From: Rhizophagus irregularis
Taxonomy: Eukaryota; Glomeromycota; Glomeromycetes; Glomerales; Glomeraceae
NCBI RefSeq assembly: GCF_026210795.1
Contig: NC_089455.1
Span: 1,674,001-1,738,000 of the forward strand
Direction: 5' to 3'
DNA length: 64,000 nucleotides
The notes beneath the pieces are model-generated. The model searched no databases. It was not told the origin of the DNA and was given only the letters and a program-made list of their open reading frames with translations. Of the stretch, positions 14,084 through 26,400 are shown piece by piece. Position numbers and translations under genes: made by a program. Within the stretch, counting starts at the first letter, position 1, and each line of letters opens with the position of its first letter.

Positions 14084-16529
14084 AAACAAAATTAAAAAAT
14101 AAAACTAATAAAAAAGGGAACATATCTTTTTAATGTGTTAAGATATAATACTGTATTAAAAATTGTAAAACTCAAAGGAATGGAAAAAAGAAGGAAAATA
14201 AAATGAAATAAAAAGAAAGGAAAAAATAAGGGAAAGAAAAAACAAAAAAAAATAATATAAATAAATTATAAATCAAATTTATCATATGATGGGATGAATA
14301 ATTCATATAATTATATAAAATTTACTAATAAATTAAATCATCTGAGTTAAATCACTCTGGATTAAAATTAGTCTTATACTATCAAAAATATCAAAAATAA
14401 TAAACATAATAAAATTGAATTAAAAAAAAATATAAATTTATATGTTCAGTTTACACTTTACAATTTCGTTTTCTTTTATCTCTTGATTTTCTTTTATCTT
14501 TTGATTTTGATTGATTTCAAAAATTACATTTTCTTTTTCTTTTTAAAAACTGAAATTTATAATGGTATTTATATTTCATGCTGATGGTGAATGGCAATCA
14601 TAAATAATATTTTATCTTCTATATTTTTATCTAAACAAATCTTAAATCTGTTAATAAATTGTAAATTTGATATTAATATAATAATTACTAGTTTGTAGCC
14701 AGAATTCATTATACATTTTTTAAAACATGTATGATCAAAATTATTCAGACTTTGATAAGAAATTCATCTTCATTTTCAAGTAAAATTTTTGTAAGATTTT
14801 TATAACTTCTTTCAATATATTCTATTTTATGTAGCATTATTAGACTGTTACTGTAAAACCAGTTGTAGTAAACAATCTATTTATTATTTCTTAAATGGTA
14901 ATGCAGGCAAATTTGCCTGTAATTTTTAAAAATAAATTGTATTCAAATATAAAGTTTATTAATATAAATCATAATTTTGCAGCCAAATTAACCTACATTC
15001 TAATAATAAATTTGTGTGATTAAATATGTGACTGATTATTAAAATTAGATAAAAAATTAACTTGTAAAGTATAGCATCTAGTTTTTTATATAATAAATTT
15101 AAAATATTCTCACAATATTTTTCCATTATTAAAAATATTTTAATATGATTTTTTATTTTTTTTTATGAAAATTTTATATTATAATAAACAAGATATTAAA
15201 AGATAAAAAAAAATATTTTTTAAGTTTATATAATACAAACATAAAATAAAATTTTTATTAATCTATATAAAGTCAAAATCCTAATTTTAAAGATTAAAAA
15301 TTATAATAATAAAAATTGTTCTTTATAACAAATTATATATATTTTATTAAATTTTGATATAGTTGCAACTAATTATTGATGAAATCGCAAAGTTAAAGTA
15401 CAAAATTTTCATTATCTATATTATCATTATCAGTTTTATATATTAATCATTTATCAATAAAATATTTGTAAAAATTCAATGATATAAATATCATTTTCAA
15501 GGTTTTCATTAAAAAATATAAAAGAAATATGTTTTTTTATATTTGTGATATGTCACATCTCTTTTTTTTGCATTTTGATTATATAATTTTATTAAGATTT
15601 TCCATTTTTTAAAAAAAATATTATGTACTTACTATATACTATAAGAAATTTTATACTATACATATTTTTACAAATTTTCTTAATATATTATTAAAAAGAA
15701 TTTAGAATGTCATTTTAATTTTTATATGTAATATATTATAGGGTCAGTGCAACATAATGCAGGTGTGATAAAAAATAAAACCTAATATAAAAATTATAAT
15801 TAAAAATAAATAATTAATTAATGAAATTTCAAAACACCAACTTGCATAATTTTTAATAATTGGCAAAATTAATACTACTATAATTTTTATGGTTAGAATA
15901 TAGATTAATATATCTGCAAAATTTTATAATAATCTTGCTAAAATTAAAGGATTTATTTAATGTTAATCAATTGCTGGCAAATTTGCTCACAAAACAGTTT
16001 AAAGGATAGAATAAGACAAAATATCTCAATATAATAAATGATTAGATAATCAGATTATATGATAATAATCACATGGTATATTTAAAGGATAAATAATTAG
16101 CCAAAAAATAAATTATTAAAATTATTACCAAATGATAAAATGAAAAAAAGAATCATAAAGTAGAAATTATAAGAAGAATTATAAAATCTTTAGGAGAAAT
16201 GCATAAAAAATATATATAAGTATGAATTAACATAATAATTATACTTCACTTTACAGTATTTAATGGTGTAGTATATACTAAAGTTTTTATTTTGCAATAT
16301 TTACAATATAAAAAAGAAAATAATACTAATTAAATCTTTTTTCTAACTATTTTTAAAGGTGCAATGCATACTATAATAATAGTAAAATTATTACTCCTTT
16401 TCACTATTAGTAAATCATATAATTTATAATATAATGTATGCATAAATAAAATATATGTAAGTCAAAGTAAATATACTAGGTTAGTATTATTATTTAGTTT
16501 TGTAAGTAAAGTGATTTTTAGCATTAAAA

Positions 16530-18516
16530 TTATTCAATAAATAATGCCTTTTCATCAATTGGAAATACCAATTTTTCCAAATTTTTCCTAATACTTCTAT
16601 TAAAGTGATTACTACCACACACAACTAATTTAACTTGTTTAGAATTATCTCTAGCAAATAAACTCATATAATTATGTCTTTCATTCATTAATAATATAGC
16701 TGGACTATTATTTAAAGGTGAAGAAGAATAAGGCGAAGAAGAATAAGATGGTGAAGTTTGATTATACTGTCGATCTATTGAATTATTATGGGGTGGAATC
16801 TGGATAGGTGCAGGTCTATTTTTAGGAGTTAAAGGTACGTTATTTTGTTGTTCATGCTTCGAATTTTCGTTGTTTTTACTAACTTCTTGTATAGGATTAT
16901 TATTCACATTATAATTATTTGGATTTAAATAATTATGAGCATTCATATTTTGCATGTTTTGAATACCATGTGTCAAATTGCTCGTAAAATTACTTCCACC
17001 ATAATTAGAAATTTTTGGCGGGATTGCTGGTGGTGGTGTCGAATAGTTTTCTCTGATCCAATCGTACAACAATACTTCATCAATTGATCCACTATCACCT
17101 CTCCAAGTAGGCGGTGGTTTGGATAAAATATATTTGACTTCAAGTTTTCCTTGTCCTTCTTTAAGTTTCTGACGTAAATAATCTAAATATTTTGGACAAA
17201 TTAAATCTTCTATTTTATCAAATGCTGCCAATAAATATAGCTCGAAGTTGGAATTTGCTTTTTCAATATGATATTGTATCTAAAAAAAATTTTTTTTAAA
17301 AAAAAAACCATAAACATTTTTTAATTCTTATAATAAAATTAAATTTATTGTAACTTACCAATTGTAACATTGGAGTAATTCCAGTTCCACCACAAACCAT
17401 AAACAAACAATCCCAACATAAATCTTCTCTTTCCTTATTCAACAATATTCCACTTCTTTTACCAAGAATATTATTCATTTGATTATTGTCAATACCGCTT
17501 GGTCTTTTTATATAATCCATGTGCAATCTACTGAGTGTGCGAGTGTGTGAATTTGCTGACGAAGGCCTAGTTATAGAGTCTAATATTGGTGAAGGTGCTG
17601 ACAAATATGTCCTTCTATCTGCTATATCAAATGGACCTCTCACTTTGACCTCGAAATTTCTTAATTGTTTGTCCTATAAGAAAGTGTTAAAATGATGAAA
17701 TCCAATTCAAAAACTAACATTAAAATGATTGTTTTCACTCACCAAATGTTGAGTCATAATACCATCTTTGTATATTTTTACAAGTATACAAAAACTATTT
17801 TCACTCGGCCCTTGAAGTGGGGTGTAAGGTCTAATGATGACATGATTATTGACATAACTCATAATTTCAATGTAATCACCCGGAAGGAATTTTGGTAATA
17901 TATCATCTGGATGAATAATTTGAAATGTTAATTTTTTTACTAGAGTTTCAGCATTAGATCTAGTTACAACTTCAATATTTGATAAAATATATCTTCTGAA
18001 AATATAAGGAGATGGTTGTTGTAATTCTTTCTCGTTAAACTGTTGTGGTTGAAAAGAATTATCTTCCAAATTTGATATTCTAGAAACCACCATACTAGCT
18101 AATTTCGAAGTAGCAAATTTAGAATGGCGATGTCTTGCAACTCTACGATTTTTAAATGCTATGGCATTAATTCTATCGACAGCATTTGCCACACTATAAG
18201 GTTTACTCTTAATAAAACTTTGCCTGTTCTCCTTATATGTATCATCCGTTAGTACCGATATACTAGATTTTTCAACATCATAATCATTATAATCTTTAAA
18301 ATTATTTTGGATCATTGTTTTTACTGTTGGATCATAAAAGAAATCGTTTGTTATGTCTGTTCCTATAACACGTTGTAGGATTTTTTGTCCTCCTGGATGT
18401 AGTGTGATCCATCTATGTATATCAAATACTAATCCTTCTGCTACAACTAAATTCGCTCCTGTCATAACTCTTTTATTGAATTCCTAATTTATAAATGAAC
18501 GGTTAAAGTAATGAAA

Positions 18517-18563
<47 letters not shown>

Positions 18564-21500
18564 TTACTCACATCCCATGTTACAACAGGTAAATTTTCAA
18601 TAACATCATCGGGAATACAATTACGAATACGGTTTGTTGGATCGTCAGAATTTCTTACTGGCCATAAGAATTGCATATTTTTAATTTTATAATAAAATTC
18701 GCTTATTGTTATCACAAATCCAAATATTACTATCGTAATACGGTAATTTAAAATAAATATTAGTAAAATAATTCTAAAAGTTTAAATAATTATATAATAC
18801 TTACATAACCATCCAGTATAGATCCAAATATATTTTCTATTCTCGCCACGGTCCCCGCTAAATTTCTTATCATATGTCATCATTCCTAAAATTATGTTTG
18901 TCCTGATACAAACGAATAAAAAAATGATTAATTAAAATAAATCAGTACGTGATGAATACTTCAAATAAATTTACCATGCAGCTAAAAGTAGCACAGCTCC
19001 TAAGTAAAAATGAAGATGTTTTAAATATCGAACAATCCCTGTCGATGCTGATTCAACATTCGCTAAACTCCAAATAGCCAATATGCCCAAGGAAATTTGT
19101 ATTACTATTATAGAAATTATTACTATCCCCATTCTAAATAAGAATATTAAAAAAAAATAGAATGAGGATTCTGGAATAAATTCTAGAAATAAACATGATT
19201 ATTTTTCTTTTTATTTACATCGCGTGAGGACTTGTTCCATGTGCGGTTGTTGCCGTTAGAGCCACTGCGGCAAATACTGCTACCATCATTCCGCCAAATA
19301 AATTAAGGTTTCGATGTTGTACCATATAGTTATCATTATGTCTTAAGTATCTAACCATCCATACTGAACCTATAATTAAATACAAATGGATAAAACGATA
19401 CAGTTTATACTGAATAAAAAAAATTCGATTTAATTAATTTTATTTACATGGAAATAACACTCCCCAAACACTGAACATAGCAATTCCATGCATTTTTAAT
19501 AATCTTCGTCTGTTATCTGTAAGATCTGTGGTTGTGCCTGTTCGGAAATTAATCATTCTTTTACCACGATTTCCACCGTGATAAGTTAAGCTATGTGAGT
19601 TAGGATTCCAAGCATAAACCACTAGACGTAGAAAACACATTAGGTTTAATCATTAATTATTAATAATATAATGCATGTTTTCTTCTACATACTTTCGATG
19701 TCACCATCTAGGGATTTTCTATTTTTATTATTTATTGGACGAGTAACTTCAAGTGAAGTTAAACCACCTTCAACTTTTTGATTAGAAATAGTTATAATTT
19801 GATCATTATTATCTAATTGCTTAGGTACAATACCAAGTCCAATTCCTTTAAAATTTTTTCCAGTAACAGAATTATTTTCATTCCAAAATATCATCATATC
19901 AGTGTCTGTCATACCATTACCATTAGGATTAAATCCTATTCCAAACCATGAATTTGTACTACTCATTGTAATTAAGAAAGTAATAGTTGTTGAATCCATT
20001 TTCCATTGAATATTATAATCATTGGAAAGTGATAAAGGCGAATTATAACCGTTATTAGTGTTTTCGGGTAATTTTGACGAAGCAGGCGGTTGTACGAACC
20101 AGACATTTCGAGGGTAATATGAATCCGGGGTATTTCTTTTTATGATATCTAATAATGTTGTTGTTTGAATTTTTGCTATATCCTCTTTACTAAATCCAGC
20201 ATCCGCATTTTCATACCAAAATCTATCTGCGGCTCGGCTTTTTATCCATTGGTCTGAAAAACTTTTATAAAATAACTCTCCAAAATTTCCACCATTAACG
20301 TGATCTTCTGCTAATCCACCCATTAATGCTTCAACTCGATCTACCGTTGTATATGTATCTTGTAATCTTTTCTGTACATCAGGATCACTTGATATTTCTG
20401 CAAATGAATTTTTTCTTGCTAATCCAAAAGCTTGTCTCGCGTCATTATATAATGGAATACCACGATCTCTACTTCGAACAGTATCGACACTTTAAAATGA
20501 GTAAAGGAAACATTACCACTTATTAGTAGGGGCATATCGTGAACATTTATAAAATTATCTTACCTAACAATGTCAAAATATTCTGAGATATGTAGGTAAT
20601 GTCGCCTAAATATCCAAATAATAAGGGATGTTATACATATGTGCATAAATTCAACGTATTATAATGAGTTCTAGCATGTATGTTCTTTGAAAAAACTGCT
20701 AAAAAATAAACTTACACAAAATCGGCAGTATAAATATCAACTTCTTCTTGTCTATAAGTGTTAAAATTTTTTATTTTAGATAATTAAATTAAATTGAGAA
20801 AACATGAAAACATATAAATTTATTATAATAACTACCTCTGAAGCGCCAATGAAAGTGCAATAGATGGAACTCCATATGTTTTTATTAGTTGAGAATTTTG
20901 TAAATCATTTAACATCAACGATGTAAGTAATTCTCCTTGTCCATTTACTATGTCATGAAAGTCACTATAACATAGTGTATATACTACTTAATACTAACAT
21001 TATACTACTATAAAAATTAGTAAAATATTATGATTCAATTATCCAAACTTATTACCTGAGTTCAGAATGACCATATCGATAGGTTACGGTAGCAAAGAAA
21101 GTGTCAATAGATGGTGTAATTTCTGGTTTATATCCATCATATTTAGGTAAAGGAGTTCCCAATGCTGTCCCAACTGTTAATAATTATAATAGCATATATT
21201 TTAAATAAGCAGCAATTGATAAGCCAGATAACATATTACTATAAATTAAACTTACGATATTCATAATAAGTAATTTTTTGGAGAAAAGCTATAACCCATC
21301 TTCTAGCTTCTTGAAAATATGTTTCATCATCCCAATTATCTTTATTGACATTATAAAGTTCATCGCATAATCGATTGTGCTCACGTAAGAAAAGTATATG
21401 AAAAAAATCTGTAAAAACATTTCTTCCAAATACTGCACTATATCCATATATAAAATCGCCATTCGCATAGACAGGTGGATATCCAAATGCTCCATCAGGT

Positions 21501-22451
21501 GTAGATTCTTTTATTAATATCATTTTTCCCCTATTATTATAATCTCTGACCAATCGTAAATCATCATTACTGTTGCCATAAACTGTTGACGCGTCAATAA
21601 ATGATGTGGCCTCATTAACTCCTGTATTACCACCATCTGGAACTGATCGATTAAACGGTAATGCAGCCTAAAAAAATATTATCATAATAAATTATATTAT
21701 ATGCGTTATGTTAAATAATAAGAACATTTTGTCATTAATAACGCATAAAAATTTCATTATAATGTAAAGTGTAATAAAAGCTTACTTCAGCAAAAGAAAG
21801 ATCTGCGGGTTTTGGACCGTTTCGATAACTAGATAAATAAATTTGATCGTCTTGAGGGATATAAACACCTTTTGGATAATTCATTCCTGATTCGAAACCA
21901 CTACTAATATCCATTTTCATAAAAAGGCCCCAATATGTTAACTTTTGAAATGAGAAATGAGAAAAGAAAAAGTATTAATATACCGCAGTAACGAAAATCA
22001 TTCTACGCCATTACAATAGACTGGTACCGCATCAAGCAAATATAAATACACTTACAATATGAGAAACTTTTCGTTTACTTTTGAACTTTTCCAAACGTGG
22101 TATATCAAATGTATCATTATCTTTTGATTGCTTAGACATTAATTTATTACTAACACATCTGGGTAAAGGAAATATGTCATCAGGTAAGGTGGCGTTGCAA
22201 GTAAAAAGTGTATCTGGAATAGATGTATAATCTCCGGGAGTATGAATTAAATTATTATTCGCATCTGCATAATGGGACGTTGAAGGAAGATTTCTTACGA
22301 AAGGAGTCTTTGGAATACCGGCCGTTGGCTGATACCTGTTATTACCCATGCCATCTATTGAACGATATTCACATGTTGTCGTGATAATTAATATAGACAC
22401 AGTGTAAAAGAGAAATAATAACAAATTGAACGGTTTATTTTTGATTATCAT
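16530..22451 (-). CDS. Peroxidase-DOMON-b561-b5-reductase fusion (copy 1)
   Basis: A 16-exon gene, 1543 residues. Exons: 22451-22056, 21941-21786, 21667-21256, 21173-21056, 20964-20836, 20751-20716, 20605-20564, 20489-19693, 19621-19448, 19369-19219, 19133-18975, 18902-18805, 18729-18572, 18483-17743, 17673-17359, 17279-16530; all phases agree. Residues 1-27 form a signal peptide. About 30-570 is an animal-type heme peroxidase (FLREHNR; RYGHSEL with the proximal His near 357) that reads most like the DUOX peroxidase homology domain: GIPLYNDARQAFGL and DRFWYENADAGFSKEDI match DUOX blocks. At the distal site the motif is YWGLFMKMD, so His appears to be Met142. About 590-720 is DOMON (GIGFNPNGNGMTDTDMM). 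About 735-905 is cytochrome b561 with His in HGIAMF, QHRN, HGTSPH and KHLHF. Cytochrome b5 has LHPGG (His971) and a second His near 1062. The reductase has RPYTP (about 1160) and CGGTGITP (about 1284). Likely a plasma-membrane protein moving electrons from cytosolic NAD(P)H outward; the product (reactive oxygen, reduced metal or other) is unknown. Confidence 0.93.
18517..18559. repeat. (ATT)n microsatellite in an intron
   Basis: About 14 ATT triplets just upstream (in gene orientation) of the exon that starts at 18483, inside the intron 18571-18484 of peroxidase-fusion copy 1. The matching intron of copy 2 lacks it. Confidence 0.9.
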
Positions 22452-23423
22452 TGTTGAATTTTTCTACTTGATATTTCAGCTAGAAATATCGTCTATTTCA
22501 CTTCGATATATAAATGACGTATACTATTTAATTAGAGACCGGTTAATGTCAATATTAGGAATTTAATTAATCTCCAAATAGAGAAAATAATTTAAATGAT
22601 TTAAAGAGTTTCCTCAATAAATAAGTTATTGTCAGAATGAAGTTTAACCTTCAACGTATTTATGTATAATTCTTTTATTAAAAAAGGTTATCAATTATTA
22701 GATAAACAATATCAAAACGTAAACATACTTAAATGATCGTCTATTATATTGTGATTCTACTTACTTTTTAGTATTTTCATTACAATGTTCGAGTGACAAG
22801 TGCAGTATTTTATTTACATTTCAAGAAACTCATTTGCGTACGGCGCAAAATTCTGAGTATTTGCCGTCATTTTGCTTACACGGATTTTTTTTACCGCTTA
22901 GCAAAAAAATATTTTGAGATTATTCCTGTTTTTATTTATTGTTTAATTTTAAACATTACCGAAACAGAAAATTTCATAAATTAGCCCTTTGACCGGAATT
23001 TTTTTACCGACAACTTCGCTTCATTAAGGCCGGACAAAAATCTTGGGCATGACATTCCAAAATAAACCCTTGTTTCCGGACTTATTACACCGACAAAAAA
23101 CAAATGTTGTTCAACCATGTCCCAAGTTTCCAAACTTCCAAACTTGACTATGAACCAACCAAATTAGGTAATGTTTAGCAGTTTAGGGGTATGGCAGGTT
23201 TCAGTCTTTCAGATCTGGGTTATAACATACAAATTTACCTAATTAAGAATGAATGAATATAAAAATACATTTTCAATGAACATTTTCGATAATCATGACG
23301 CCGGAACGATAATTAAAATTTTATTTGTAAAATTTATATTAAATAATAAATAAATGCTATATACTGTATATAAAATTAAAAAAAAAAACTAAAAAAAAAA
23401 ATATAAATATAAATTTTTTTTTT
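22452..23423. other. Spacer between the tandem paralogues
   Basis: About 970 bp separating the start of copy 1 from the stop of copy 2. It must hold the copy 1 promoter and the copy 2 3' end. The part at 22790-23230 is less AT-rich than usual. No repeat element or coding sequence was recognised, and an open frame at 22793-22984 has no protein-like features. Confidence 0.6.
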
Positions 23424-26400
23424 CTAAGCAATAAATAAAGCTTTTTCATTAATTGGAAATCCTATTTTGTCTAAAGATAATCTAATATTTTCATTAAATT
23501 GGTTTGTACCACAGACTATTAATCTAACTCGTTTAGAAGTATCTCTGGCAAATAATTTCATGTAATTATGCCTTTCATTCATCAACAAAATTTGATTTGC
23601 TGCAGCATCACTTAAATTTGCAAGTTGAGGTGGTGATGAATAAGGAGGATAAGCTTGATTGTAAATCAATTGCTGTTGATCTTCTGATTGGTACATTGAA
23701 TTATTATTGGATATTGGAACGAGACTTGGAGAAGATACAATATAATTGGGATCATAATCAACATCTTGTATATTATTAATAATAATATTAGGATTATAAT
23801 AGCTATTGTCAACAAGGTTACTTGTGCTACCGTTTCCAATGCCATAATTGGAAAACTTTGGTGGAACTGCAGGAGGAGGTACCGAATACCTTTCACTGAT
23901 CCAATCATATATTAATGCATCGTCAATCAATCCACTATAATCTCTCCAAACTGCTGGTGGCTTGAATAAAATATATTTGACTTCAAGTTTCCCATTAAGT
24001 GATTGACATAAATAATCAATATATTTTGGATAAATCAAATCTTCTATTTTATCAAATGCTGCTAATAAATATAAGCTGAAGTTGGAATTTGAAGAAGTCG
24101 CTTTTTCCATATGATATTGTATCTAAATAAATATAAATAACAATTAATTAGTTATTTTTTTTTATAAAGATATAGATTAAATTAAAAGTCTATAAATAAC
24201 TTACCATCTGTATCATCGGAGTAATTCCCGTTCCACCACAAACCATAAACAAACAATCCCAACATAAATCTTCTCTTTCTTTATTTAATAATACTCCAGT
24301 TCTATCACCAAGTATAACATTATTATTACTTTCATTAGAATTACTAATACTATATCCTTTATGATGATTTTCGTACTGGAAATAAGTTGAGAAGTTATTT
24401 GGTCTTATCATGTAATCTAATCCATTAAAACCAAACGAGCTTATCATAGGTGATGATGGTCTTGTTAATGTATTTGGTGGTTCTAATGTAGTTGAAGGTG
24501 CCTGATAATTTGTTGTCATTCTATCTGCTATATCAAATGGCCCTCTCACTTTGACCTCAAAGTTTTTTAATTGTTTATTCTATAAGAGAAAAATATTAAA
24601 ATGATAAATACGAATCGAATAATTAATAATATAAAAAAATTTGGTTGGTTTACTTACCAAATGTTGAGTCATAACACCATCTTTGTATATCTTAACCAAT
24701 ATACAAAAACTAGTTTCAGTTGGCCCTTGAAGTGGAGTATAAGGTCTGATAATAACGTGATTATTAGCATAACTCATAATTTCAATATAATCACCTGGAA
24801 GGAATTTAGGTAATTTATCATTTGGGTGAATAACTTGAAATGTTAATTTTTTCACAACGTTTAAAGCGTTAGGTCTTGTTACAATTTCAATATTTGTTAA
24901 AATATATCTTCTGAAAATATAAGGAGAATATGGTGGTGGTTGCGGAATTAATGCCTTTTCACTATTATTTTGATTTGAAGAATTATCATCACCTACTATT
25001 CTAGCGATTACCATACTAGCTAATTTCGATGTAGCAAATTTTGAATGACTATGCATTGCAACCCTACGATTCTTAAATGCTGTAGCATTAATCCTATCAA
25101 CAGCATTAGCTACACTATAAGGTTTACTCTTAGTATAACTTTCCCTATTTTCTTTGTATGTATCATCTGTTAATAACGGTATACTAGGTTCTTTAACATT
25201 ATACTCTTCTTTAAGGCTATTTTGGATCACTGTTCTTACTATTGGATCAAAAAAGAAATCATTGGTAATATCTGTTCCTATAACACGTTGTAGGATTTTT
25301 TGTCCTCCCGGATGTAGTGGAATCCATCTGTGTATATCAAATATCAATCCTTCTGCTACGACTAAATTCGCTCCTGTCATAATTCTTTTATTAAATTCCT
25401 AAATCATAAAAATAAAAAAAATATTAAATAATGTCAAAAATTAAAATTACTAAATCATATTGTTACTTACTTCCCAGGTGACGACAGGTAAAGTTTCGAA
25501 AACTTCATCGGGAATACATTTACGAATACGTTTTGTTAAATCATCCGATTCTTTTACTGGCCACAAGAATTGCATATTCTTAATTTTATAATAAAATTCA
25601 CTTGCTGTTATTGCAAATCCAAACAATACTATCATAATGTGTAATTTAAGAATAATATATTATTAAATGATTTTTAAAAAAAATATGATAATAAAAATAA
25701 TACCATAATACTTACTTAACCATACTGTGTATGCCCAAATATACCCTCTATTCTCGCCACGATTCCCACCAAATTTCTGATCATATGTTATCATTCCCAA
25801 GAATATATTGGCCCTAAAAATAAAATGAAATTTAATTTTAAAGAAAAGAAAATCATTGCGTAACAAGTGTATTTAAAAAAAAAAATTACCATGCAGTTAA
25901 AAGTAACGCAGTTCCTAAATAAAAATGAAAATGTTTTAAATAACGAACAATTCCTGTTGATGCTGACTCAACGTGTTCCAAACTCCAAATCGCCAATATA
26001 CCCAAAGAAACTTGTATTGCTGTTATGGTAATTATTGTTATTCCCACCCTATGATAAAAGAAATATTTAAGATTAATGAATTGAATTCATGAAAACAATT
26101 TTTTATTTATTTTTTACTTACACTGCATGAGAACTTGTTCCATGTGTAGATGTTGCCGTTAGAGCTACTGCGGCAAATACTGCTATTACCATTCCACCAA
26201 ATAAATTTAGGTTTCGATGTTGTACCATATAACTATCAATATGTCTTAAATATCTAACGATCCATATCGAACCTATAAATAAATTATATTTATTAATTTT
26301 AAAATGGTCAAATAAAAAAAATTGATTATTGATTATTTTATATTTACATGGAAATAGAACCCCCCAAATAATAAACATAGCAATTCCGTGCATTCTTAAT

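Larger units (their letters stand above)
10292..16529. other. Gene-poor interval with coding-like remnants
   Basis: Six kilobases without an intact gene. The first 2.3 kb hold coding-like scraps on the + strand (separate entry). The rest is AT-rich: a palindrome near 13478-13497, a purine-biased stretch at 13640-14240, then featureless A/T DNA to the end of the next gene. The overlapping open frames on both strands at 13064-13319 resemble nothing I recognise and share one stretch of DNA, so neither is called. Confidence 0.5.

Noticed and set aside
16530-22451. Call as a fatty-acid dioxygenase (Ppo/linoleate diol synthase)
   Set aside because: Those enzymes carry a P450 domain after the peroxidase. 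Here DOMON, b561, b5 and reductase follow, and the peroxidase blocks resemble DUOX more.
16530-22451. Call as a true NADPH oxidase (NOX/DUOX)
   Set aside because: The membrane part has the b561 histidine pattern and is joined to a DOMON; no NOX-type six-helix core or EF hands were seen.
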